DNA of 64,000 nt from Natrinema caseinilyticum (GTDB taxonomy: Archaea > Halobacteriota > Halobacteria > Halobacteriales > Natrialbaceae): the NCBI RefSeq assembly GCF_024227435.1, contig NZ_CP100446.1, forward strand, positions 62,001 through 126,000. Reading direction: 5' to 3'. The translations under genes and the position numbers were made by a program. Positions 52,814 to 61,292 of this stretch are shown piece by piece (positions within the stretch are counted from its first letter, which is position 1; each line of letters starts with the position of its first letter). A model generated the notes under the pieces. It was given only the letters and a program-made list of their open reading frames with translations. It had not been told where the DNA came from and searched no databases.

Positions 52814-53446
52814 TTACAGTGGGCAGTACAGTTCTTCGTCGCCGATCTCCTCGCCGGCGTCGAGGTACTTCTGATCGTACTCCTCGAGCAACCGCTCCCT
52901 GTTCTCGGTGAGAATAGACACGATTTCGTCGACGGCGTCGGCCGCCCGTTCGTGAACGACGTCCTCGGGGACGTCGCCCATCGGGTGTTCGACCGTCAGA
53001 ATCGGGAGCCCCGGCATTCCGAGCGAGCGACTTTCCGACTGGCCGAGGCGGACGAATTCGTCGCTGTTCACGGTGGCGACCGGCGTCCCTCGACCTTCGA
53101 TGTCGACGCTATCGTAGACGCACCACGAGGTACACGACCCGCAGTCGCCGTACGCGTTTACGACCGCGTCGCAGTGCGTTGCCAGATAGGAAGCGATACT
53201 CCCGGCGGGGATGGCCGTGTTGTCCTTCGATCGGTGAACGGTCTCCTCGACGGCGTACTCTTCGGTAAGGATCCGCGAAACCTCCGCGAGGAAGACGTCG
53301 GCGTTCGTCTTCGCGTTGTCGAGGAATCCGATCGTGGTTCCCTCGAGCGACGACAGTCTGGTCGCGATTGGCCGGTCGTCGGTCTGTACCTCGCCGACGG
53401 GGCTGAGAATTTCGTCACGTCGTTGTTTCGTGGTACCAGAACTCAT
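52814..53446 (-). CDS. UGSC family protein, Cys form
   Basis: 210-residue protein with the UGSC redox motif in its cysteine version: AYGDCGSCTSWC, with C102 in place of selenocysteine and C105 as partner, plus C109. The UGSC family was noted as a selenoprotein group with a possible thiol or sulfur chemistry role; its reaction is undefined. The N-terminal half (LEGTTIGFLDNAKTNAD) looks like a flavodoxin- or Rossmann-like alpha/beta fold. It is the first gene of the operon; a CGATAAAAACG element lies about 28 bases before the ATG, which suggests a leaderless operon message. Confidence 0.82.
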   Translation of the reverse strand: MSSGTTKQRRDEILSPVGEVQTDDRPIATRLSSLEGTTIGFLDNAKTNADVFLAEVSRILTEEYAVEETVHRSKDNTAIPAGSIASYLATHCDAVVNAYGDCGSCTSWCVYDSVDIEGRGTPVATVNSDEFVRLGQSESRSLGMPGLPILTVEHPMGDVPEDVVHERAADAVDEIVSILTENRERLLEEYDQKYLDAGEEIGDEELYCPL

Positions 53447-54353
53447 GTGAATGGTCCTTGATCAGCGATCGATAAAAACGTTCCCCGCGCGGACGTATCA
53501 GAAATATTGTCAGTACGTCGCGTCCGACATTACCGTCCGGAGTCAACGCGGTTGTCAGTCCCTGTCGGCCGCAGAAAGTCCGAGTGAAGCGGCCTAACAC
53601 GCCCATATACACCCGCTTCATCGAGATGGTCCGGGTTCGGATCGTCGATGCATCCGGCCGAGTGCACCATATAGCTCGAGGTGATCGTCGGCTCGTTCGT
53701 CACGACCGGAATCGGCTTGGATACCGAAGGCGTAATAATGCAGGAAGAAAGTGTAGTCAGGAACTGACGATGTCGAATCCGCTACCCAGCGTCGAACGGC
53801 CGTTTCCGGACGCTTCCGGACGACCGGTTACGACGGTGATAGCGATTCGTTCGTCATCCGTGAATCGGTGAGTCGCAGTTGTTGGTGCCGAGAGAGGGCG
53901 TTTTGATCTTTCCGGAAACAGGAACACACGATTCTGGCAACCTGAATCGATTCGCTTTCAAATTTCATCCCGAAAATCAGTTCAAATCCGACGAATGAAC
54001 CGATAGTAACGACTAGCCTGCTACTTGCGGTGGAACGCAGTTCCACTGGCGAAGAGTTGTGTGTTCGGTATTATCGAACAGAGGGACCTCCACGACATCG
54101 AACACAAATTCAGACTAGACCCGGCCCAACCGCACGTTCTGAGCCGCCGACGTCGAACCACGATCCATCGACCGAGACTTCGCGATCACCGACGGACGCT
54201 GCGTCAAAGGCGGCTTCCCTCCGTCATCGGCGATTTTGGCGATCGGATTCGGTGCGAACAGCTTTCCACAGGTCGGACCGGAACGGAGACGACGCCCCGT
54301 TTCGAATCGCGGAACGGTCTGTGGTGAACGGAAATGTGGAGATGACGTGCTTT

Positions 54354-54369
54354 CCAAACGTATGTTTGG
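54354..54369. promoter_or_regulatory. Inverted repeat upstream of rdfA
   Basis: CCAAAC-GTAT-GTTTGG, perfect 6-base arms. It ends about 45 bases before the TTTTATCC element at 54414-54421, where an activator or repressor site would be expected. Confidence 0.45.
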
Positions 54370-54486
54370 TAAGCAGACGAGGCGGCGCGGGCGAGTCGTC
54401 GGAAGGGACACTGTTTTATCCGTGACACACCTCGGGGACAGTGAACATGTCGACCCGAAGATGGCGCGGTCACGGACAGATCGTCC

Positions 54487-54492
54487 GGAGGG
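54487..54492 (+). promoter_or_regulatory. Shine-Dalgarno sequence deciding the rdfA start
   Basis: GGAGGG nine bases before ATG 54502. Together with TTTTATCC at 54414-54421 it implies a leader of about 60 bases, unlike the mostly leaderless genes around it. Confidence 0.65.
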
Positions 54493-54501
54493 AATACCTA
54501 G

Positions 54502-55164
54502 ATGAGTGATCCAGTCGAGAGCCAGACGCGTTGCTCGTGCAAAATCGGCCGAAACATCGATCGGTACGATCTCGTCGGACTGAACGACGACCTTCGACAT
54601 CGCCGTAACGAAAAGAACGAGAGCCTTCGAGCCCTTGCCGATTATATCAACAAGCGAATCCTCGAGGCGGCGATCGCCGACGCCGAGACCGACCTCACGA
54701 ACGTCGCGTACGGAGCAGTGAGCACCGACGATGCACTGTCGGCAGTGTACGAAACCCTTACGAGCGACGACGCGCCGGCCGATCGAGAGGCGCGCGTCCG
54801 CAAACGCTTCGAGCAACACGGTATCGATCTCGAACGCATCGAATCGGACTGGGTGACACACCCGACCGTTCGATCCCATCTCAACGACTGCTTACACATC
54901 GATACGACCCGTCAGACCCGAATCACGGCCGAAACGGCCCGAAATACGATCGAGTGGGCGCGAACCCGATGCGGGCGGGTCGTCGAGCAAACGATAGCCC
55001 GGCTCGTAAGCGCAGATATCGTGGCAATCCGTGACGTCGAGGTGTCCGTCCTGATTCAGATCACCTGCTCCGAGTGTGGAACCACGTACAGATTCGGTGA
55101 GTTGCTCGAGGACGGTTCGTGCGCGTGCTATGCCGACGAACAGACCGAGTCGACCACTCACTGA
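54502..55164 (+). CDS. rdfA: Rod-determining factor RdfA family protein
   Basis: 220-residue haloarchaeal protein. The start CSCKIGRNIDRYDLVGLNDDL (residues 11-31), the helix ESLRALADYINKRILEAA (40-57), the central VTHPTVRSHLNDCL and the C-terminal CSECGTTYRFGELLEDGSCAC with four Cys (189, 192, 207, 209) match RdfA, required for rod shape in Haloferax volcanii. The Cys cluster may bind zinc. A DNA-binding role is possible, since the N-terminal part resembles a helix-turn-helix, but this is inference. The archaea-specific SMC-related gene follows after 277 bases, as in other haloarchaea, although the pair has separate promoters. A 19-base direct repeat (55135 and 55163) spans its stop codon. 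Confidence 0.88.
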   Translation: MSDPVESQTRCSCKIGRNIDRYDLVGLNDDLRHRRNEKNESLRALADYINKRILEAAIADAETDLTNVAYGAVSTDDALSAVYETLTSDDAPADREARVRKRFEQHGIDLERIESDWVTHPTVRSHLNDCLHIDTTRQTRITAETARNTIEWARTRCGRVVEQTIARLVSADIVAIRDVEVSVLIQITCSECGTTYRFGELLEDGSCACYADEQTESTTH

Positions 55165-55410
55165 CGAACAGACCGAGTCGATCCCTGGATCAACGCGTCG
55201 CGCTGCTTCGCTTTTCGCCGTCGGTTATCGCCTCGTTCTCACGGTCGGTATTCGATCGTTACACTCGACTGATGACATCGAGTGGAGACGTCTAATTCAG
55301 CCGTCGTTCGGAATCGAGAGACCGTCTCCCAACCCGTATCGGACCCCTCGCTCGATGTGAATTAATTCTGTTCGTACTTATGTTTTTGTAAACAAAGTTC
55401 GCCCGGAGAA

Positions 55411-55420
55411 TATAAATGGA
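55411..55420 (+). promoter_or_regulatory. TATA box for the SMC-related gene
   Basis: TATAAATGGA, centred about 27 bases before ATG 55442, indicating a leaderless message and supporting ATG 55442 over ATG 55430. A TGTTT-TTGT-AAACA inverted repeat lies just upstream (55381-55394). Confidence 0.65.
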
Positions 55421-55441
55421 AGGGGGCCGATGAGACGAATA

Positions 55442-57382
55442 ATGTCACACTCTGATGGGACCCTTCAGAAACCGACCATCGGCGAGAGGGTCGAGTTAGA
55501 TGTCGAAAATATGGGCGGTATCGACGCGTGTTCCGTCGAATTCCAGAGAGGGGTCACTCTGCTCACCGGGAGAAACGCGACCAACAGAACGAGCCTTCTC
55601 CGAGCGGTCAGCGGGATTCTCGGAGGAACGAACGCCACGCTCAAAAGCGACGCGGACGAAGGTCGCGTCACGCTCACCGTCGGCGACAGGGAGTACACCC
55701 GTCGGTACAATCGAACAGCGACCGGCGTTCAGGTGACGGGAGAACCGTACGAGCAGAACAGCGAACTCATCGATCTCTTCATCTCGCTTCTCGAGAACAA
55801 TCCGGCCAGACTGGCAGTCGAGCGCGGCGACGACCTCCGGGAACTCATCATGCGCCCGGTGGACACGACCGAAATCGAGCGACGTATCGACCGGCTGCAA
55901 GACGAACGCGAGAAAATCAGCGCGGAGTTAGATCGCATCGAACAGCAGTCGAAACGGCTCCCGAAACTCGAGGAACAGCGACAAACACTTTCAGCGGAGC
56001 TCGAATCGCTCGAAGATGAGATCGAAACACTCCGTGCGGAAGTCACTAAATACGAGGCCGACGCCGAAATGGCCGAAGAGGCCGAGGAACTCGTCGATAC
56101 GCTCGACGAGCGGCGAAAAGAACGAAGCGAAATCGAAGATCAGATCGATCTGGTGTCGGCCGAAATAGACGCGCTCGAAGGACAGCCAGCGGAACTGCGC
56201 GACGAGCGCGACAACCTGTCCGAATACACGGAGGCGGATCTGGAATCAGTTCGAGAGAAACTCCGATCGGTCCGAAACCGGAAGCGCGAACTCGAGAACA
56301 CGGCATCTGATCTCTCTGCGATCGTCGAATTCAACGAGGACATCCTCTCCGACAGCATCTCGAATTTACCCGAAGAAACCACCGACAACGATCCGGTGAC
56401 GGAACTCGCCCCCGAATCGGACCAGGAGGTAACCTGCTGGACCTGCGGCAACCGAGCGGAACGGGGGGCGATCGCGGATCGACTGGAGAAACTGCGGTCA
56501 GTCGTAACAGAAAAGAGAAACGAATCGTCCAACCTCGAGTCGCAGATTAGCGAGTTGGAGAGCGAACAGGAAGAGATTCGAGAAGCGATCGACGAGCGAG
56601 AACGGCTCGAAGCCGAGATTGACGAGGTAGAACGCAAACTCGAATCCAAAAAGGAACGCAAGGCGTCCCTCGAGTCGAAAGCGGCCGACGTGCGAGAAGA
56701 CATCAGCGAACTCGAAACGGACGTCGCGGAAACCGAAGAGTTGCGCGACAGCGGCCTGATGGAGACCTACGAGCGAATCAGCGAATTACAGTACGAGCAA
56801 GGCCAGAAGCAACAGGAACTCGCGTCCGTCGAAGACGAAATCGAAGAGATCGAATCGTTACCGGACAAGTCCGATCTGCAGACCCAACTCGACGAAGTTC
56901 GCCAGGAACTCAATCGCGAGCGCGGACGAGTGGTGGAACTCGAATCCGACTCCGTCTCGAAATTCAACGAGCACATGGACGAAGTGCTCGAGATACTCAG
57001 TTATCGGAACATATCACGGGTTTGGATCGAGCGGAAAGAGACCGAGACGAGCGGTCACGAGAACACGACGTTCGATCTTCACCTCGTTCGAGAATCCGGA
57101 ACGGGATCGGTATACGAGGACACGGTAGAAAATCTCAGCGAAAGCGAGCGAGAAGTGATCGGCCTGATAGTCGCACTCGCCGGTTTTCTCGTTCACGAAG
57201 TGTATCGAGAAGTGCCGTTCATGCTACTCGACTCGTTAGAAGCGATCGACTCCGAGCGCATCGCTGATCTCATCGAGTACTTTTCCGAGTACTCGCCATA
57301 CCTCGTCGTCGCGTTGCTCCCGGAAGACGCCTCCGGCATTACGGAGCGCTATACGAGGATAACGGCTGACGAACTGAGCTAA
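55442..57382 (+). CDS. Archaea-specific SMC-related protein (Rad50/SMC-like, degenerate Walker motifs)
   Basis: 646-residue ABC-type ATPase-fold protein. The N-terminal Walker A-like loop is GRNATNRTS (43-51), followed by two long coiled-coil arms (about 145-300 and 350-540) around a zinc-hook-like CWTC (332-335). The C-terminal half has a signature-like LSESERE (565-571) and a Walker B-like MLLDSLEA (594-601). The classical Lys and second Gly of Walker A, and the Glu of Walker B, are absent. This pattern recalls the Sph-type proteins of haloarchaea paired with RdfA. It may shape the cell or the nucleoid rather than repair DNA. ATPase activity is doubtful. ATG 55442 is chosen from the TATA spacing. 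Confidence 0.88.
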   Translation: MSHSDGTLQKPTIGERVELDVENMGGIDACSVEFQRGVTLLTGRNATNRTSLLRAVSGILGGTNATLKSDADEGRVTLTVGDREYTRRYNRTATGVQVTGEPYEQNSELIDLFISLLENNPARLAVERGDDLRELIMRPVDTTEIERRIDRLQDEREKISAELDRIEQQSKRLPKLEEQRQTLSAELESLEDEIETLRAEVTKYEADAEMAEEAEELVDTLDERRKERSEIEDQIDLVSAEIDALEGQPAELRDERDNLSEYTEADLESVREKLRSVRNRKRELENTASDLSAIVEFNEDILSDSISNLPEETTDNDPVTELAPESDQEVTCWTCGNRAERGAIADRLEKLRSVVTEKRNESSNLESQISELESEQEEIREAIDERERLEAEIDEVERKLESKKERKASLESKAADVREDISELETDVAETEELRDSGLMETYERISELQYEQGQKQQELASVEDEIEEIESLPDKSDLQTQLDEVRQELNRERGRVVELESDSVSKFNEHMDEVLEILSYRNISRVWIERKETETSGHENTTFDLHLVRESGTGSVYEDTVENLSESEREVIGLIVALAGFLVHEVYREVPFMLLDSLEAIDSERIADLIEYFSEYSPYLVVALLPEDASGITERYTRITADELS

Positions 57383-57833
57383 CGGATTCGCGTGCGAGCG
57401 CGAATTCGGAGTGGGAGAGAAAGAGGAGTCTTCCGGATACGCGAACGATCCGTTACGGTTCGGCGAGAAGGCCCGTGCGGTTCGAGAGAGGGGCGCAGAT
57501 TCTCCACCGACGATCGGCGACGCGAGACTATCTCGGTTTACGCTGTTCGAGGACCGACATCCCTGATGATCCGGTATTGCCGGACGCATCGTCGATACCC
57601 ACGGCCCCCGGGGCGATCCAATATCGGGGTAATCGGTGGAACTACCGGGACAAAATTGCCCATATTAAAATAAATTCGGACAGTTCCTGTATTATATGGC
57701 GAGATAGTGCGCCTATCGTTACGAAAATGCACGTATCCTCCCGGAATCAGACTCCGAACTGGTCAGAGAGCGATACCGGTCTGCGTCCGGCAATGCCGGA
57801 ACACTTTCGTGCGATGAGGTGCATTGGGAAGAC
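57383..57833. other. 451-base gap before the IclR gene
   Basis: An AT-rich part near 57660-57695 (CATATTAAAATAAATTCGG and TATTATATGG) could hold the IclR promoter, but that would give a leader over 100 bases. No gene was recognised. Confidence 0.45.
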
Positions 57834-58592
57834 ATGACGCGGGATCTCCCGATCAAATCCCTCCGCACGGCCTTCGCGATCGTCGAGGAACTCGTCGACC
57901 GAAACGGTGCAGGCGTTTCGGAACTGGCCACGGCGATGGACCGTCCGAAGAGCACGATTTACGATCACCTCGTGACGCTTCACGAACTCGGGTATCTCGT
58001 CGAGCGGGACGAAACGTACTACGTCAGTTCGAATTTTCTCCGAATCGGTGACCTCAATCGTCAAAGTAAGGAAATTTATCAGGCGAGCAGCGAAGAACTC
58101 GAGCGGCTAGCTGCGGAGACGGGCGAGCATGCGAGCCTGACGATCGAAGAACACGGGAAGGCGGTCATCATCGCGACCGAGGAAGGAGACGAAGCGATTC
58201 CCGTAAAGACCTACAGCGGAATCGTCATGGACATGCATACGTCGGCGCCGGGGAAAGCGATTCTCGCCTTCATGGACGAAGACGAGGTGTCCGACATTAT
58301 CGACCGGAACGGGCTGACGAAACGGACCGAGAATACGATACACAACCGAGACGAGCTCCGTGAGGAACTCGCGTGGATACGAGAACACAATTACGCCCTC
58401 GACGACGAGGAGCGGCTTACGGGGATGCGTTCAGTTGCGGCTCCGGTGATCGACCGGGACGACCGCGTCAGGGGGTCGCTCACTATCTACGGGCCGACGA
58501 ACCGGATCAACGATCAGCTCTTTCGCGAGGAGTTTCCGGAACTCCTGATGCGATCCGGAAACATCGTCGAAGTGTTGATGAACTACGATTAA
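57834..58592 (+). CDS. IclR family transcriptional regulator
   Basis: 252-residue regulator. Winged helix at about 8-70 (LRTAFAIVEELVDRNGAGVSEL, MDRPKSTIYDHLVTLHELGYLV). The effector domain contains GEHASLTIEEHGKAVIIATEEGDEAIPV and TSAPGKAILAFMDEDEV. ATG 57834 is used; ATG 57819 adds five residues. It is more similar in its N-terminal domain to the protein at 37120 than to 20468. It is convergent with the SnoaL/E1 operon, so its targets may be those genes or the SMC side; the sequence does not tell. Confidence 0.9.
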   Translation: MTRDLPIKSLRTAFAIVEELVDRNGAGVSELATAMDRPKSTIYDHLVTLHELGYLVERDETYYVSSNFLRIGDLNRQSKEIYQASSEELERLAAETGEHASLTIEEHGKAVIIATEEGDEAIPVKTYSGIVMDMHTSAPGKAILAFMDEDEVSDIIDRNGLTKRTENTIHNRDELREELAWIREHNYALDDEERLTGMRSVAAPVIDRDDRVRGSLTIYGPTNRINDQLFREEFPELLMRSGNIVEVLMNYD

Positions 58593-58828
58593 CTCTCCGG
58601 CACGTCGACTGCGGCCGGGTCCGTCAGCCCGTTGGAATCGGCAGGCGACTCGAGACTCGGAGTTGATACCTGTAACCCGGCATCGGAACCTGTAACCGGG
58701 TTCAGCTCCCTCGACTTCGGAATCCCTCACAGCCGTGATACCCGTCCGTGGGGTCGGGTATCCGCGGTCCAGGATAGCGGACGGAGCGAACGGCACAGAT
58801 AGAGAACAGTTAGAGAACAGTTCCACGA

Positions 58829-59284
58829 TCAGGAATCGGCGACGATTTCGGCCCATCCCTCGTCGTATTCGGCGAAATAGTTGAAGTCGGCGACGATTTC
58901 GGCGAACAACCACTCGTCGTCGACGAGCCGATATTCGTCGTGGTAAATGCCCTGTATCCACCCCGCCGATCCGTCTCGGAACGTACACGGAACCTCGAAA
59001 TACCACGTGCCGGTCGCGGTCTCGCCGTCGATTTCGATGAGCGGATTGTGGACCATATGGGCCAGAAACGGATGTTCCGCTCCGACGACGTTCTCGGCGA
59101 AGTCGCGGACCGCGACACGCCCGTCGTACGTCCCGGTCGGGCCGAAGTCCAGATGCGCGTCCTCGGTGAACAGATCGGCGAACCCGTCCCAGTCGCGGGA
59201 GTCGATCCGGTAACAGTACGCCGCACGAAGTTCGGTAATCGATTCTCGGTGCTCCAGTCGGGTGAGTCGTTCGTCTATGCTCAT
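58829..59284 (-). CDS. SnoaL-like / NTF2-fold protein
   Basis: 151-residue cone-shaped alpha+beta barrel of the nuclear-transport-factor-2 superfamily. Family features are the helix ESITELRAAYCYRIDSRDWDGFADLF followed by TEDAHLDFGPTGTYDGR and the strand block with TGTWYFEVPCTF. Such proteins are often isomerases, cyclases or hydratases; many aromatic and steroid pathways use them. ATG 59284 overlaps the E1 beta stop by four bases (ATGA), so it is the last gene of the E1 operon. Its exact role with the dehydrogenase is not known. Confidence 0.82.
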   Translation of the reverse strand: MSIDERLTRLEHRESITELRAAYCYRIDSRDWDGFADLFTEDAHLDFGPTGTYDGRVAVRDFAENVVGAEHPFLAHMVHNPLIEIDGETATGTWYFEVPCTFRDGSAGWIQGIYHDEYRLVDDEWLFAEIVADFNYFAEYDEGWAEIVADS

Positions 59285-60264
59285 AGTCGGGGAAGTGATC
59301 GAATGGCAGTTTCGATGTCGTCGCCGTCCGGGACGACTGCGTCCGCGAGCGGTGGCGAAAACGGAATCGGCGTATCGTCGACGCCGACTACTTCGATCGG
59401 CGCTTCCAGGTGATAGAACGCTTCCGATTCGATTCGCTTCGCAATGTACGCGCCCGGACCGTTTTGAATCACTGACTCGTCTGCGACGACGACGCGACCG
59501 GTCTTTCTCGCGCTCTCGGCGAGCGTCTCGACGTCCAGTGGCTTGACCGTCCGCGGGTTCACGACCTCGACGCTGATCTCCCCCTCGAGGGACGCGGCGA
59601 CGTCGAGCGCGTCGTAGACCAGCTTCTGGGTCGCAATCACGGTCACGTCGTCGCCCTCTCGCTCGATTGCCGCCTCGCCGAGCGGGAGCGTGTACGACGA
59701 ATCGGGAACCTCTCCCTCGCGATTGTACAGTTCCATGTGTTCGAAGAACAACACGGGATCGTCGCTCCGGATCGCGCTCTTCAGGAGCCCTTTCGAGTCG
59801 TAAGGGGTGGTCGCGAGGACGACGCGGACGCCCGGCATGTGCATGAACAGACCGTGAAGACTCTTCGAGTGCTGCGCGGCCGCGTTGAACCCCGAACCGC
59901 CGTTGACAGTTCGAATCGTCATCGGGACGGAGACGTCGCCGCCGAACATATACTTGAACAGACCCGCCTGGTTCATCACCTGATCCGCGGCGAGCCCCAT
60001 GAAATCGGCGTACATGATCTCGGCGACCGGCCGCGACCCCGTCAGTCCCGCCCCCGCGCTGCTGCCGACGATGGCAGCCTCGCTGATCGGGGTATCGACG
60101 ACTCGGTCGCCGCCAAATTCCTCGTGAAGTCCCCTGGTGATGCCGAAGCTCCCGCCCGGTTTGCCGATGTCCTGACCGATGAGGTAGACGGACTCGTCCC
60201 GGTCGAGTTCTTCGGCTAACGCGTCGTTGATCGCCCCACGCGCCGACTGTTCGTCCACGGTCAC
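59281..60264 (-). CDS. ThDP-dependent 2-oxoacid/acetoin dehydrogenase E1 component, beta subunit
   Basis: 327-residue transketolase-like beta subunit. It has GQDIGKPGGSFGITRGL, RVVDTPISEAAIVGSSAGAGL and the central VPMTIRTVNGGSGFNAAAQHSKSLHGLFMHMPG region, all typical of E1 beta chains (pyruvate, acetoin or branched-chain type). The start is probably GTG 60264 overlapping the E1 alpha stop (GTGA), with another GTG six bases on. With E1 alpha it should decarboxylate a 2-oxo acid or cleave a diketone and pass the acyl group to a lipoyl E2. No E2 or E3 lies in the window, so it must share those encoded elsewhere, or use another acceptor. Confidence 0.9.
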   Translation of the reverse strand: MTVDEQSARGAINDALAEELDRDESVYLIGQDIGKPGGSFGITRGLHEEFGGDRVVDTPISEAAIVGSSAGAGLTGSRPVAEIMYADFMGLAADQVMNQAGLFKYMFGGDVSVPMTIRTVNGGSGFNAAAQHSKSLHGLFMHMPGVRVVLATTPYDSKGLLKSAIRSDDPVLFFEHMELYNREGEVPDSSYTLPLGEAAIEREGDDVTVIATQKLVYDALDVAASLEGEISVEVVNPRTVKPLDVETLAESARKTGRVVVADESVIQNGPGAYIAKRIESEAFYHLEAPIEVVGVDDTPIPFSPPLADAVVPDGDDIETAIRSLPRL

Positions 60265-61241
60265 AACTCCTCCGTGTACACGTCCAGAAACGCCGTTTCC
60301 GCGTCCGGGAGGTCGCTCGTTCGGGCGAACGCGACGGCCTCGTCGATCCGCTCGCTGGCCTCGGCGTGCATCGCTTCGATAGCAGACTCCTCGAGGAGAC
60401 CGGCATCGACGAGCGACGTCTCGAGTGTGTCGATCGGGTCGCGTTCCTGCCACTCGTCGACCTCGTCGTCGGTGCGGTAGGTCGTCGGATCGCCCTCGTA
60501 GTGGCCGCGGTAGCGGTACGTCTCGCAGACGATCAGCGAGGGACCCCCGCCGTTTCGGGCCCGCTCGACGGCCGTCGACGTCGCGTCGTAGACGTCCTGG
60601 ACCGACATCCCGTCGACCGTCTCGGCCGGCATGTCGTAGACGTCGCCTCGAGCCTCGAAACCGTCGACGTGGTGCTGGTCCTCTGCCGGCGTCATCTCGC
60701 CGTACTGATTGTTCTCGCAGATGAATACGACGGGGAGGTCTCGGACGCCAGCGAGATTCATCGACTCGTGTACGGGGCCCTCGGCCATGGCGCCGTCGCC
60801 GAAGAACGAGAGACAAACTCGATCGGCGCCGGACCGTGAGATCGACAATCCGGCTCCGGCCGCCAGCGCCGGCCCCGCTCCGACGATACCGTTCGCGCCG
60901 AGCATGCCACTGTCGACGTCCGCGATGTGCATGCTCCCGCTCTTGCCGCCGCAGTAGCCGTTCGCCTTGCCGAACAGTTCGGCCATCATCCGGTCGGGGT
61001 CCAACCCTTTCGCGATCGAGTGACCGTGGCCCCGGTGCGTGCTCGTGATGTAGTCGTCGGCCTCGATAGCCGAACAGGCACCCGTCGCCACCGCTTCCTG
61101 GCCGATCGAGAGATGGACGAATCCGGGAAGTTCGTTGTTCTCGAACAGCGTCCCGACTCGGCTCTCGAACTCCCGAATGAGTATCATCTCGCGGAGTTGC
61201 TCGACTAATCGATCCGACTGCGCTGCTCCCACGTCTGGCAT
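60261..61241 (-). CDS. ThDP-dependent 2-oxoacid/acetoin dehydrogenase E1 component, alpha subunit
   Basis: 326-residue alpha subunit. ThDP-binding motif GDG at 148-150 with NN at 177-178; STHRGHGHSIAKG at 67-79 includes catalytic-loop His residues; GGKSGSMHIAD follows. This last motif is closer to acetoin dehydrogenase E1 alpha (AcoA) than to branched-chain enzymes. ATG 61241 was chosen because codons upstream (GTG, TTG) have no family match. It lies 51 bases after a crotonase stop on the same strand and overlaps the E1 beta gene, so crotonase, alpha, beta and SnoaL-like protein probably form one operon. Confidence 0.9.
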   Translation of the reverse strand: MPDVGAAQSDRLVEQLREMILIREFESRVGTLFENNELPGFVHLSIGQEAVATGACSAIEADDYITSTHRGHGHSIAKGLDPDRMMAELFGKANGYCGGKSGSMHIADVDSGMLGANGIVGAGPALAAGAGLSISRSGADRVCLSFFGDGAMAEGPVHESMNLAGVRDLPVVFICENNQYGEMTPAEDQHHVDGFEARGDVYDMPAETVDGMSVQDVYDATSTAVERARNGGGPSLIVCETYRYRGHYEGDPTTYRTDDEVDEWQERDPIDTLETSLVDAGLLEESAIEAMHAEASERIDEAVAFARTSDLPDAETAFLDVYTEEL

Positions 61242-61292
61242 GCTCAGAGTTCTCACAGGCGACACCAAAAAACTATGTATGCGGTACGTCCG

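Larger units (their letters stand above)
53447..54501. other. 1055-base gap between the UGSC operon and rdfA
   Basis: Only the UGSC promoter at the left and the rdfA promoter at the right can be supported. Short open frames across the gap have no recognisable match, unusual composition and no good start, so I regard them as chance. A 16-base CCAAAC-GTAT-GTTTGG inverted repeat lies at 54354-54369. Confidence 0.5.

Noticed and set aside
53447-54501. Hidden small gene or RNA in the 1055-base gap
   Set aside because: Short frames lack family resemblance and starts; no tRNA-like cloverleaf or conserved RNA fold was recognised by eye.
54115-54879. Long minus-strand open frame opposite rdfA
   Set aside because: It overlaps a well-supported rdfA gene in antisense, has no family match and follows the codon shadow of a high-GC gene.
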